This document shows, in pieces, positions 24,017 to 32,404 of a stretch of 64,000 nucleotides of DNA (positions within the stretch are counted from its first letter, which is position 1; each line of letters begins with the position of its first letter). Source of the stretch: Angustibacter sp049994355 (GTDB lineage: Bacteria > Actinomycetota > Actinomycetes > Actinomycetales > Angustibacteraceae). Where the stretch lies: assembly GCF_049994355.1 (NCBI RefSeq), contig NZ_CP188257.1:4650001-4714000 (forward strand), given 5' to 3'. Under the pieces are notes generated by a model. It searched no databases. It was not told the DNA's origin and was given only the letters and a program-made list of their open reading frames with translations. A program made the translations under genes and the position numbers.

Positions 24017-25329
24017 TGGCGCTGCCGGTGATCGACGAGCGGCCCGACCTGTTCGACGCGGCCGAGAAGTGGTCCCTGGACGAGCTGCGCGAGCACCAGC
24101 TGCAGCGGCTGCGGTGGTCCCTGACGCACGCCTACAACCACGTGCCGCACTACCGGAACGCCTTTGACGCCAACGGTTTTCACCCCGACGACCTGACCAG
24201 CCTGGCCGACCTGCGGCACGCGCCGTTCACCGCCAAGGCCGACCTGCGAGCGAACTACCCGTTCGGCATGTTCGCGGTGCCGCGCGAGAAAGTCAGCCGG
24301 GTGCACGCGTCGTCCGGAACCACCGGCCGGCCCACGGTGGTCGGCTACACGGCCGATGACCTGCGCACCTGGTCGCGACTGATGGCCCGCTCGATCCGCG
24401 CGGCCGGCGGTCGCCCTGGCGACGTCGTGCACGTGGCGTACGGCTACGGGCTGTTCACCGGCGGGCTCGGCGCGCACTACGGCGCCGAGGCGCTGGGCTG
24501 CACCGTGGTCCCGATCAGCGGCGGTATGACCGAGCGCCAGGTGCAGCTGATCGGGGACTTCCAGCCGCGGGTGATCATGGTGACTCCGTCCTACTTCCTG
24601 TCCGTGCTGGACGAGATGGAGCGGGTCGGCGTCGACCCGGCCGCGTCGTCCCTGCAGGTGGGCATCTTCGGCGCCGAGCCGTGGACGGACGCGATGCGGC
24701 ACGAGATCGAGCAGCGCGCAGGCATGCACGCCGTGGACATCTACGGCCTGTCCGAGGTGATGGGGCCCGGCGTCGCGCAGGAGTGCGTGCAGACCAAGGA
24801 CGGGCTGCACATCTGGGAGGACCACTTTTACCCGGAGATCGTCGATCCGATCACTGACGAGCCGCTGCCGGACGGCGAGCTCGGCGAGCTGGTCTTCACC
24901 TCGTTGAGCAAGCAGGCGATGCCGGTCGTCCGGTACCGCACCCGCGACCTGACACGGCTGCAGCCGGGCTCCGCGCGGCCGGCGATGCGACGGATGCAGA
25001 AGGTCACCGGACGTACCGACGACATGATGATCGTCCGCGGGGTCAACGTGTTCCCGACGCAGGTCGAGGAGATCGTGCTGGCGACCGACGGGCTGACCCC
25101 GCACTTCCAGTGCGTGCTGACCCGCCCCGGCCGAATGGACGAGCTGACCGTGCGGGTCGAGTCCGGTGAGGGCGTCGGCGCTGACCAGCGCGCCGCGCTG
25201 GCCCGGGTGGTTGGGCAGCAGATCAAGGACCGGATCGGCGTGACCGCCGCCGTCGAGGTGGTCGAGCCGGGCGGCGTGGAGCGCAGCATCGGCAAGGCCA
25301 GGCGGATCGTCGACCAGCGCCCGCACTGA
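24016..25329 (+). CDS. paaK: Phenylacetate-CoA ligase
   Basis: A 437-residue ANL-superfamily enzyme that activates phenylacetate with ATP and CoA, the entry step of the pathway. The ATP motif HASSGTTGRPTVVGYT lies at about residues 97-112; YGLSEVMGPGVAQEC is the A5 motif, and RTRDLTRLQPG with RTDDMMIVRGVNVFP marks the hinge to the small C-terminal domain. Length and motif order match PaaK. The ATG overlaps the paaI stop by one base. The epoxidase genes paaABCDE are not in the window. Confidence 0.95.
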   Translation: MALPVIDERPDLFDAAEKWSLDELREHQLQRLRWSLTHAYNHVPHYRNAFDANGFHPDDLTSLADLRHAPFTAKADLRANYPFGMFAVPREKVSRVHASSGTTGRPTVVGYTADDLRTWSRLMARSIRAAGGRPGDVVHVAYGYGLFTGGLGAHYGAEALGCTVVPISGGMTERQVQLIGDFQPRVIMVTPSYFLSVLDEMERVGVDPAASSLQVGIFGAEPWTDAMRHEIEQRAGMHAVDIYGLSEVMGPGVAQECVQTKDGLHIWEDHFYPEIVDPITDEPLPDGELGELVFTSLSKQAMPVVRYRTRDLTRLQPGSARPAMRRMQKVTGRTDDMMIVRGVNVFPTQVEEIVLATDGLTPHFQCVLTRPGRMDELTVRVESGEGVGADQRAALARVVGQQIKDRIGVTAAVEVVEPGGVERSIGKARRIVDQRPH

Positions 25330-25370
25330 CCCGAGCTCCGCGAGCTTTCGGCGTCCGCGATGATTCCGCT

Positions 25371-25862
25371 GTGACCATGCGCATCTGCTTCGTCTGCTCC
25401 GGCAACATCTGCCGCTCACCGATGGCCGAGGTGATCACCCGGGCCATGCTCGACGACGCCGGGCTGAGCGACGTCTTGGTCAGCAGCGCCGGGACCGGCG
25501 AGTGGCACGAGGGCGAGGGCGCCAACCCGCCCGCCGTCCGGGCGCTGGCGGACGCCGGGTACGACGGGTCGACGCACCGCGCGCAGGGGTTCGACCGGAC
25601 GTGGTTCGACCGGCTCGACCTGGTCGTCGCGCTGGACCGGGGACACGAGCGGGCGCTGCGCTCCTGGGCACGCACCGATGCCGAGCGGGCCCGGGTGGTC
25701 CTGCTGCGCAGCTTCGACCCGGTCGCGGACGGCGACGAGGTGGCCGACCCGTACGGACACGGGCCGGAGGTCTTCGCGGCCTGCCTGGACGAGGTCGAGG
25801 CAGCCTGCCGTGGGCTGGTCGACCGGCTCGTGGAGGGCGGGTCACTCACCCAGGCTGGGTGA
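25371..25862 (+). CDS. Low-molecular-weight protein-tyrosine phosphatase
   Basis: A 163-residue cytoplasmic phosphatase. The CX5R loop CSGNICRSP sits near residue 10 and the acid catalyst Asp in VADPYGHGPEVF near residue 125, so the active site is complete and resembles Mycobacterium PtpA. In actinobacteria this family dephosphorylates tyrosine on proteins, sometimes secreted ones. GTG 25371 or ATG 25377 can serve as the start. It follows paaK by 41 bases but is unlikely to belong to the same pathway. Confidence 0.9.
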   Translation: MTMRICFVCSGNICRSPMAEVITRAMLDDAGLSDVLVSSAGTGEWHEGEGANPPAVRALADAGYDGSTHRAQGFDRTWFDRLDLVVALDRGHERALRSWARTDAERARVVLLRSFDPVADGDEVADPYGHGPEVFAACLDEVEAACRGLVDRLVEGGSLTQAG

Positions 25863-25885
25863 TCCCGACGTACTCGCGGGCTGCC

Positions 25886-25891
25886 TACGCT
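25886..25891 (+). promoter_or_regulatory. Probable -10 hexamer (TACGCT) of the M24 peptidase gene
   Basis: TACGCT, then seven bases (CGTCGTC), then ATG 25899: the leaderless arrangement, with no Shine-Dalgarno sequence. Confidence 0.5.
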
Positions 25892-25898
25892 CGTCGTC

Positions 25899-27024
25899 AT
25901 GGCGAACGAACCGGCACCCTTCACCAGCGGGGACTACGCGGACCGCATGCGCCGGGCAGTCACGGACGCGGAGCGGGCAGGACTGGCCGGTGTGCTCGTG
26001 ATGCCCGGCCCCGACCTGACCTGGCTGACCGGCTACCAGGTCACCGCAGTCACCGAGCGGCTGACCGTTCTCGTGCTGCGACCGGACGTCGAGCCCACCC
26101 TGCTCACCCCCCACGCTGGAACGACCGGACGCCGAGGGCGCGCGGGGTGCCCCTGCCCTGTCGATCACGGACTGGGCGGACGCGAGCGACCCGTACGACG
26201 CGGCCCGCCGGCTACTGCCCACGTCGGGCCGGTTCGCCATCTCGGACTCGGCGTGGGCCATGCACCTGCTCGGGCTGCAGTCCACGCTGCCCGACACCCG
26301 GTACGTGTCGCTGACCGAGGCGCTGCCGATGCTGCGCGCGGTCAAGGACGCCGACGAGCTGGCGCGCCTGGCCGCCGCCGGAGCTGCCGCCGACGCGACG
26401 TTCCACGAGATCGTGAAGGTGCGCTTCGCCGGACGGCGGGAGCTGGACGTCGCCGCCGACCTGGCCGACCTGCTGCGCCAGCACGGCCACGAGCAGGTCG
26501 ACTTCACCGTGGTCGGCTCGGGGCCGAACGGCGCCAACCCGCACCACGAGGCGGGTGAGCGGACCATCGAGGCCGGCGACGCAGTGGTTCTCGACTTCGG
26601 CGGCCTGATGTTCGGGTACGGCTCGGACACGACGCGCACGGTCGCGGTCGGCGAGGTGTCCGACGAGGTGCGGACGGTTCACGAGATCGTCCAGCAGGCT
26701 CAGCAGGCGGGCGTGGACGCCGTCCGCCCCGGCGCCACCTGCCAGGACATCGACCGAGCGGCGCGAGCCGTGATCACCGAGGCCGGCTACGGCGAGCAGT
26801 TCATCCACCGCACCGGCCATGGCATCGGCGTGACCACGCACGAGCCGCCGTACATGGTGGAGGGCGAGGAGCAGGAGCTGGTGCCCGGGATGTGCTTCTC
26901 GGTCGAGCCGGGGATCTACCTGGCTGGGCGGTTCGGGGTGCGGATCGAGGACATCGTCACCGTGACCGAGGACGGCGCCCGCAGCTTCAACAACACCGAC
27001 CACGCGCTGGCCACGGTCGAGTAG
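25899..27024 (+). pseudogene. M24 Xaa-Pro aminopeptidase-like gene with one frameshift
   Basis: Read in one frame, the gene breaks near residue 70; joined across a +1 shift it gives a normal-length peptidase of about 374 residues. The N-terminal creatinase-like domain runs to RPDVEPTLLTP. After the shift, LERPDAEGARGAP leads into the catalytic domain. All metal ligands are present downstream: the two Asp in VLDFGGLMFGYGSDTTRTV, His in HRTGHGIGV, and Glu in SVEPGIYLAG and VRIEDIVTV. The shift falls in a run of six C (26107-26112), and removing one C restores the frame. It is therefore either a recent inactivating slip or a sequencing error in a homopolymer. Codon usage stays normal on both sides. 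If intact, it would cleave N-terminal residues before proline. Confidence 0.8.
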
Positions 27025-27060
27025 TGCCCGCCAAGAGTCTGCCGTCGAACGGGGCACCTG

Positions 27061-27513
27061 ATGAGGCTCGAGCCGCTGTACCGCCTTCGCTTCACCTACC
27101 CGCAAGGATGGTCGGTGGCTCTCGACGGAGGCTGGGAGCAGCATCTGTACCTGGCTGAGGGGCTCTGCGAAGGCCTGATCAACGGACGTTTTCGTGGCGC
27201 GAACTACCCCCAGCGCCGGACGCCGCAGGGGTCGTTCTGCCCCGACCTCCGCGGCGTCATCGAGACGGACGACGGGGACACGATCCTGCTCGAGCTCCAT
27301 GGCTACGGGCGTCCCTACCCGCCCGGACGACGGCAGATCGTCGGCTTCGTCTCGCACCTGTGCGACAACGAGCGCTACCGCCGTCTGAACGACAGCGTCT
27401 GCGCTTGCGTGGGAGAGGTTCGGGCGGCCGTAGATCCCGACGGAGCCAGCCCCGACCTGCTGATCGACGTCGCCGAGCTCATCTGGGAGCCGATCCCTGA
27501 TCACGCGCCATGA
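27061..27513 (+). CDS. DUF3237-like protein
   Basis: A 150-residue protein resembling the DUF3237 group, a small beta-barrel family of unknown function. Visible landmarks are LEPLYRLRFTY at the start, the central GLINGRFRGANYPQRR and LELHGYGRPYPPGRRQIV, and no signal peptide or membrane helix. It begins 36 bases after the M24 gene and may share its transcript. Its last 35 bases overlap the end of the oppositely directed acetyltransferase gene. Confidence 0.7.
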   Translation: MRLEPLYRLRFTYPQGWSVALDGGWEQHLYLAEGLCEGLINGRFRGANYPQRRTPQGSFCPDLRGVIETDDGDTILLELHGYGRPYPPGRRQIVGFVSHLCDNERYRRLNDSVCACVGEVRAAVDPDGASPDLLIDVAELIWEPIPDHAP

Positions 27514-27997
27514 CTGCCCTCGGCCAGGCGTCCAGGCCATGTCGGGCCTCCTCCTCGCGGATCGCCCGCAAGCCGGGCGAGATGTCGCCATCTGGGACGA
27601 CCCGGAAGCCGAGGCGCTCGTAGTACGGCCCGTTCCACGGCACGTCCACGTAGGTGGTCAGCGTCAGCCCGGGTAGTCCGCGTTCCGCCGCGAGACGGTC
27701 CGCGTGGTCGATGAGCTGTCGTCCTAGACCGCGTCCTGCGTTGCAGGGGTGCACCGAGACCTGCTCGATATGAAGCCAGCCGTCGACGAGGTCCACCAGC
27801 ATGTAGGCGACCGGCTCATCGTCCTCGTCGACACAGACCCAGGCACGACCGTCCTGCTGGTAGGCGAGGAGCTCCTCGGCCGTGCCCGGCTCGGCGTCAG
27901 CCACGAGATCCATGCCCAACTCTCGAAAGGACTCCCCCGCGGCGCGCTCGATGTCCAGCAGCGCAGACAGCTCATCCTCACGGGCGGCACGGATCAC
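27479..27997 (-). CDS. GNAT family N-acetyltransferase
   Basis: A 172-residue acetyl-CoA-dependent transferase of unknown substrate. The GNAT core is complete: the beta4 strand HIEQVSVHPCNAGRGLGRQLIDHADRLA contains the acetyl-CoA pyrophosphate loop (AGRGLGRQ), and TYVDVPWNGPYYERLGFRVV is the typical motif B ending. The GTG start is taken because MIRAAREDELSALLDIERAA is the usual first strand and helix. It converges with the DUF3237 gene, overlapping it by 35 bases, and is divergent from the EamA gene. Confidence 0.88.
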   Translation of the reverse strand: MIRAAREDELSALLDIERAAGESFRELGMDLVADAEPGTAEELLAYQQDGRAWVCVDEDDEPVAYMLVDLVDGWLHIEQVSVHPCNAGRGLGRQLIDHADRLAAERGLPGLTLTTYVDVPWNGPYYERLGFRVVPDGDISPGLRAIREEEARHGLDAWPRAVMARDQGSAPR

Positions 27998-28122
27998 CCT
28001 GACTGTCTACAACACCGCGCGTCGGGGCCGGTGCGCGGCCCGGCCGACAGGACCGGATGCACTTTCGCGCCTGTCAGGGCCCTCGAACGCCATCCCATCC
28101 TGTCCGGAGAACCGCTGCCGGA

Positions 28123-28128
28123 TAGCGT
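28123..28128 (+). promoter_or_regulatory. Probable -10 hexamer (TAGCGT) of the EamA transporter gene
   Basis: TAGCGT, six bases (CACCGC), then GTG 28135, with no Shine-Dalgarno sequence: the leaderless layout. Confidence 0.5.
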
Positions 28129-28134
28129 CACCGC

Positions 28135-29103
28135 GTGACGACGACCCGGCGTTCCGCAACCGGCGTGGCCTTCGCAGTCGGCGCCGCGTTGCTCTTCTCG
28201 ATCAACGCCACGGTCAGCAAGATCGTGCTGCAGAACGGCCTGAACCCCGTCCAGCTCGTCTCGCTCCGCTCGGCCGGCGCGGCCATCATCCTGATGGGAT
28301 ACACCGCCATCACTCGACCCGCGGCACTGCGCGTCGGCCTGCGAGAGCTGGCCTTCCTGGCGGTTTACGGGATCTGCGGCATCGCGATGGTGCAGTGGCT
28401 CTACTTCGTGGCCATCGCCAGGATGCCGGTCGGCGTCGCCCTGCTGCTGGAGTACACGGCACCGCTGATGGTCGCGCTGTGGGTGCGTTTCGCGCGCGGC
28501 GAGCAGGTCCGGTCGCGGGTGTGGCTCGCGCTCGCGCTGTGCCTGGTCGGGCTGGCGCTCGTCGCCCAGGTCTGGGACGGCCTGACCCTGGACCGCATCG
28601 GCGTGCTCGCCGCCCTCGGCGCGGCCGCGGCACTGGCCACCTACTACCTGATGGGCGAGGCCGGGCTGGGCCAGCGCGACCCGGTCAGCCTGATGGGCTG
28701 GATCTTCACCTTCTCGGCGCTGCTGTGGGCGATCGTCGAACCCTGGTGGCAGTTCCCGTTCCACGTCCTGGACGACGACGTCGCCCTGCCCGGCGCCCTG
28801 GAGGGCATCACGGTCACCGTCGGAGCCATGACGGCCTGGGTGGTGCTGCTCGGCACCGTCGCGGCGTTCGGCCTGGTGCTGCTCGCGGTCGGACGGGTCG
28901 GCGCCGCGCGGGTCGGCGTCCTCGGCATGATCGAGCCGGTCGGCTCGGCACTGGTCGCGTGGTGGGTGCTGAGCGAGCAGCTGGCCGCGGTGCAGCTGCT
29001 CGGCGGGGCCGTCGTCCTGTGCGGCGTGGCACTGGCCGAGACGGCCCGTCGCCGGCCGGCGGGCGCGCCGTCCTCCCCGATGCCCGAGGGCATCGCGCCC
29101 TAG
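28135..29103 (+). CDS. EamA family (DMT superfamily) transporter
   Basis: A 322-residue inner-membrane carrier with two repeats of five helices each, as in the RhaT/EamA exporters of amino acids and metabolites. The first repeat starts FAVGAALLFSINATVSKIVLQNGLNPVQLVSLRSAGAA, and the second shows MGWIFTFSALLWAIVEPWW and ends GMIEPVGSALVAWWVLSEQLAAVQLLGGAVVLCGVAL, the conserved EamA signature. The substrate cannot be inferred. It ends 7 bases before the end of the converging dienelactone hydrolase gene. A second, distantly related EamA gene lies at 38290-39270. Confidence 0.9.
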   Translation: MTTTRRSATGVAFAVGAALLFSINATVSKIVLQNGLNPVQLVSLRSAGAAIILMGYTAITRPAALRVGLRELAFLAVYGICGIAMVQWLYFVAIARMPVGVALLLEYTAPLMVALWVRFARGEQVRSRVWLALALCLVGLALVAQVWDGLTLDRIGVLAALGAAAALATYYLMGEAGLGQRDPVSLMGWIFTFSALLWAIVEPWWQFPFHVLDDDVALPGALEGITVTVGAMTAWVVLLGTVAAFGLVLLAVGRVGAARVGVLGMIEPVGSALVAWWVLSEQLAAVQLLGGAVVLCGVALAETARRRPAGAPSSPMPEGIAP

Positions 29104-29110
29104 CCGGCCG

Positions 29111-29818
29111 CTAGGAGACCGTGGCCCGCAGGAAGTCCACGGTGCGCGACCACGCCAGCTTGGCGGACTCGTCGTCGTAGGTGCCCAGCCGGTCCTTGTC
29201 GTTGTGGAAGGCGTGGCCGGCTGGGTAGTAGAAGAACTGGACGTCGACCCCGGCCTCGTCCCGGATCTGCTGCTCGAGCGCGCGGGCGGCGTCCGCCGGG
29301 TAGAAGGCGTCCTGCTCGCCGTAGTGGCCCTGCACCGCCGCCCGAAGCCCGCGGAACTCGTCCGGCACGCCCTGACCCACGCCGTAGAACGGCACTACAG
29401 CACTGACCTTCTCGCCCTGTTGGGCGGCCAGCAGCAGAGCGAAGCCGCCACCCATGCAGAACCCGACGACGCCGACCGTGGACGACGACACCCCCTCGTG
29501 CCCGAGCAGGAAACCGACCGCACCGCTCAGGTCGCGGGCCGCCTGCTCGACGGGCAGCGCACTCATCATGGCGCCGGCCTCGTCGGAGTCGTGCGTGGTG
29601 CGTCCGCCGAAAAGGTCTGGAGCCAGGATGGTGAAGCCCTCGGCAGCCAGCCGGTCGCAGATGTCGACGATGTGGTCGTCCAGTCCCCACCACTCCTGGA
29701 CGACGATGACGCCCGGGCCGGTGCCGGCGGGCGGGGTGGCCAGGTAGCCGTGCGCCTGGTCGCCGTTGCTGGCGAAGGTCACGTTCTGGCGCGGGTTCTC
29801 AGCGTGGGAGTCAGCCAT
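29111..29818 (-). CDS. Dienelactone hydrolase family protein
   Basis: A 235-residue alpha/beta hydrolase. The catalytic triad is visible: Cys in VGFCMGGGFALLLA near residue 119, Asp in YGEQDAFYPADAA near 168, and His in YPAGHAFHND near 200. This is the Cys-His-Asp arrangement of carboxymethylenebutenolidase-type enzymes. No catechol-cleavage genes are near, so the natural substrate is uncertain. A TAGCAT hexamer six bases before the ATG suggests a leaderless mRNA. It is divergent from the NADH dehydrogenase gene 60 bases away. Confidence 0.9.
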   Translation of the reverse strand: MADSHAENPRQNVTFASNGDQAHGYLATPPAGTGPGVIVVQEWWGLDDHIVDICDRLAAEGFTILAPDLFGGRTTHDSDEAGAMMSALPVEQAARDLSGAVGFLLGHEGVSSSTVGVVGFCMGGGFALLLAAQQGEKVSAVVPFYGVGQGVPDEFRGLRAAVQGHYGEQDAFYPADAARALEQQIRDEAGVDVQFFYYPAGHAFHNDKDRLGTYDDESAKLAWSRTVDFLRATVS

Positions 29819-29824
29819 GCGCTG

Positions 29825-29830
29825 ATGCTA
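29825..29830 (-). promoter_or_regulatory. Probable -10 hexamer (TAGCAT) of the dienelactone hydrolase gene
   Basis: TAGCAT on the minus strand, six bases (CAGCGC), then ATG 29818. It shares a 60-base divergent gap with the NDH-2 promoter. Confidence 0.5.
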
Positions 29831-29866
29831 GCCAGCCGCACCGGATGCGGCGCCCGCAGCGGTCCC

Positions 29867-29872
29867 TAGAGT
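29867..29872 (+). promoter_or_regulatory. Probable -10 hexamer (TAGAGT) of the NDH-2 gene
   Basis: TAGAGT, six bases (TGCGCC), then ATG 29879; no Shine-Dalgarno sequence. Confidence 0.55.
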
Positions 29873-29878
29873 TGCGCC

Positions 29879-31141
29879 ATGACCATCGAGAGCCGCCGTC
29901 GTCCGCGTGTCGTGGTGGTCGGGGGCGGGTTCGCCGGGCTCGCCGCGGTCCGCCAGCTCAGCGTCGCGGACGTCGACGTCCTGCTGATCGACCGCAACGG
30001 CTACAACACGTTCCAGCCGCTGCTCTACCAGGTGGCGACCGGCGGGCTGAACCCCGGCGACGTGACCTTCGCGCTGCGCGCGTTCACCAGCCGGTTCCGC
30101 AACGCGGACTTCCTGCGCGGCGCCGTGACGAAGGTGGACGCCGACGCGAAGGTCGTGCACCTCGACCAGCACGAGCCCATCGAGTACGACTACCTGGTGG
30201 TCGCCTGCGGGGTCACCGCGAACTACTTCGGCATCCCCGGCGCCCAGGAGCACGCCCTGGCGATCTACACCCGAGCCGGAGCCATCGCGACCCGCGACCG
30301 GGTGCTCACCGCGATCGAGAACGCCAACCAGAAGGTCGCCGGCGCCCCTGAGCCGACGATCGTCGTGGTCGGCGGCGGCGCGACCGGGGTGGAGATGGCC
30401 GGCGCGCTCGCCGAGCTGCGCAACGCGGCGGTGCCGATCGCGTACCGCCAGCTCGACCCGCAGCGGGTGCGCATCATCCTGGTCGAGATGGTCGATCACG
30501 TGCTCGGCCCGTTCCACCCGAAGCTGCGCGCGTACGCCGCCAAGCAGCTGCGCAAGCGCGGGGTCGAGCTGCGGCTGAGCACCTCGTTGAAGGAGGTCCG
30601 CGAGGACTGCGTCATGGTCGAGGGCCCCGGCGGCGAGCAGGACCAGATCGAGTGCGCGGTCGTGGTGTGGGCCACCGGGATCACCGCCGGACCGATCGTC
30701 GGCGGCTGGGGGCTGCCCACCGGTCGGGGTGGGCGCATCGAGGTCGGCGCGGACCTACGCGTCGCAGGCCATCCCGAGGTGTTCGCGGTCGGCGACGTCG
30801 CGCTCGACCCCGAGGGCCTCGCTCAGGTCGCGCAGCCCGCGATCCAGGGCGGCAAGCATGCGGGGGTGCAGATCCGACGGCTGCTGGCCGGGGCGCCGAC
30901 CGAGCCGTTCAAGTACTTCGACAAGGGCACGATGGCCACGATCGGGCGAAGCGACGCGGTCGTGCAGTTCCCGTTCGGGCTTCGACTGCGCGGGCTGGTG
31001 GCCTGGCTCGCCTGGCTGGGCCTGCACATCATCGAGCTGATGGGGGGCCGCAACCGGCTGGCCACCCTGATCAACCTGTCGGTGCGGTACTTCTCCTGGC
31101 CGCGCAGCCTGAACATCGTCGTGGGCGATCCTGCTGACTGA
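29879..31141 (+). CDS. ndh: Type II NADH dehydrogenase (NDH-2)
   Basis: A 420-residue FAD protein that passes electrons from NADH to menaquinone at the inner membrane face without pumping protons. Two dinucleotide folds are clear: the FAD motif VVVVGGGFAGLAAVRQL near residue 11 and the NADH motif IVVVGGGATGVEMAGALAEL near 162. FAVGDVALDPEGLAQVAQPAIQGG is the conserved C-terminal FAD-binding segment, and an amphipathic/hydrophobic tail (LRGLVAWLAWLGLHIIELMGG) would hold it on the membrane. Length matches family members. Confidence 0.92.
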   Translation: MTIESRRRPRVVVVGGGFAGLAAVRQLSVADVDVLLIDRNGYNTFQPLLYQVATGGLNPGDVTFALRAFTSRFRNADFLRGAVTKVDADAKVVHLDQHEPIEYDYLVVACGVTANYFGIPGAQEHALAIYTRAGAIATRDRVLTAIENANQKVAGAPEPTIVVVGGGATGVEMAGALAELRNAAVPIAYRQLDPQRVRIILVEMVDHVLGPFHPKLRAYAAKQLRKRGVELRLSTSLKEVREDCVMVEGPGGEQDQIECAVVVWATGITAGPIVGGWGLPTGRGGRIEVGADLRVAGHPEVFAVGDVALDPEGLAQVAQPAIQGGKHAGVQIRRLLAGAPTEPFKYFDKGTMATIGRSDAVVQFPFGLRLRGLVAWLAWLGLHIIELMGGRNRLATLINLSVRYFSWPRSLNIVVGDPAD

Positions 31142-31209
31142 CGGTCACGATTCGGCTGCACAGCGACATGTACCTGTCGGTAACGGCCCGGACAGGGCAT
31201 GCTGGGAGA

Positions 31210-31437
31210 ATGAACGTACGCGCAACTGGGGGCCGCAGAGTCATACCAGGGAGTCCGTTCAACCGGCCAGACGAGCAGCTTCCTGCCGAGATCTTCGAAA
31301 TCGGTGACCAGGTGTGTCACGACCGACACGGTCTCGGCAAGGTGTTGCAGATCAGCGACGGCTCGGAGCTGGTGGCCGACTTCGGCACCACGGTGCGGCG
31401 GATCCAACTTCCGTGCACCAAGTTGACCAAACTCTGA
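31210..31437 (+). CDS. Small conserved protein with a Tudor/CarD-like beta barrel (tentative)
   Basis: A 75-residue protein of unknown function. The C-terminal half, FEIGDQVCHDRHGLGKVLQISDGSELVADFGTTVRRIQLPCTKLTKL, resembles the small SH3/Tudor-like barrel found at the start of CarD/CdnL transcription factors, where 'GD.V.H..HG.G.V' is typical. The RNA-polymerase-binding role of CarD is not implied because the rest of that protein is missing. A CATGCT hexamer six bases before ATG 31210 supports this start; an upstream ATG at 31168 would give 89 residues. Confidence 0.65.
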   Translation: MNVRATGGRRVIPGSPFNRPDEQLPAEIFEIGDQVCHDRHGLGKVLQISDGSELVADFGTTVRRIQLPCTKLTKL

Positions 31438-31542
31438 CCGTCAGGCTCACATCGCAGGGGACCGAGCACGCCGGCGCACTCGCGCCGACGGACGATCGAG
31501 CACGCCTGGCCGCTGTCGGTGGCCCGTGCCAGGGTGATTGGC

Positions 31543-32370
31543 ATGAGCACCCACGAAACCCCCTGGCCCACGGGAACGCCCTGCTGGGTCGAGCTGTCCT
31601 CTGACGACCCCGCAGCGGCGAACGCGTTCTACTCCGGCCTGTTCGGCTGGGACGTCCAGGTCGCCGGTCCCGAGTTCGGCGGCTACGGCGTCGCCCGGGT
31701 GGACGGCCACCGGGTCGCGGGCATCGGCGGCAAGATGGGCGACGGCGACCAACCCACTGCCTGGACGACGTACCTGGCCTCGGACGACGTCGACGCGACC
31801 GCCGCGGCGGTCGCCCAGCATGGCGGGCAGGTCCTCGCGCCGCCCATGGACGTCGGCGACCTGGGCCGGATGATCATCGGCCTCGACCCGGCCGGTGCCA
31901 GCTTCGGTGTCTGGCAGTCCGGGTCCAACACCGGCGTCGGGCTGGTCAACCAGCCCGGCGGGGTGGTCTGGAACGAGCACACCAGCAACGACTTCGCGGC
32001 CGCCAAGTCGTTCTACTCCGCCGTGTTCGGGCTCCGGGTCGAGTCGATGGAGGGCGCCCCGGCCGACCTGGAGTACGCCGTCCTGGCGCGCTCCGGCGGC
32101 CAGATGGTGGGCAGCCTTGGCAAGACGGGTATCGGCACCTCGCTCGACGACCCGCCGAACTGGTTGATCTACTTCGGGGTCGCCGATGCAGATGCCACCG
32201 CGGCCAAGGCCGTCGAGCTGGGTGGCGCAGTTCTGGAGGGGCCGCGGGAGTCGGCGTACGGGCAGCTGGCCGTGGTCGCCGGCCCGGAGGGCGAGCACTT
32301 CGTGGTGGTCCAGACGGCCCCCGAGGGCTACGGGCACTCCGACGGGCCAGACGCGCAGAGCATCGACTGA
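31543..32370 (+). CDS. Double-domain VOC (glyoxalase-fold) protein
   Basis: A 275-residue protein with two VOC domains in tandem (about residues 10-130 and 140-262), each starting with a CWVELSSDDPAAANAFYSGLFGW-type or WNEHTSNDFAAAKSFYSAVFGL-type segment. Similar proteins in actinobacteria are called 27-kDa antigen or hydroxylase-like, but their chemistry is unknown. A Glu (EGEHFVVVQ) and His residues that could bind metal are present in the second domain. CAGGGT lies seven bases before ATG 31543, suggesting a leaderless transcript. It probably stands alone before purB. Confidence 0.85.
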   Translation: MSTHETPWPTGTPCWVELSSDDPAAANAFYSGLFGWDVQVAGPEFGGYGVARVDGHRVAGIGGKMGDGDQPTAWTTYLASDDVDATAAAVAQHGGQVLAPPMDVGDLGRMIIGLDPAGASFGVWQSGSNTGVGLVNQPGGVVWNEHTSNDFAAAKSFYSAVFGLRVESMEGAPADLEYAVLARSGGQMVGSLGKTGIGTSLDDPPNWLIYFGVADADATAAKAVELGGAVLEGPRESAYGQLAVVAGPEGEHFVVVQTAPEGYGHSDGPDAQSID

Positions 32371-32404
32371 GCGGGTGCGCGAGGCGGCTTCGGCGTCTGG
32401 GACC

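Noticed and set aside
20854..25419. A 1521-codon open frame on the minus strand across paaN, paaH, paaI and paaK
   Set aside because: It is mostly antisense to clear paa genes, has Arg/Gly/His-rich composition without family motifs, and is explained by high GC in the third codon position.
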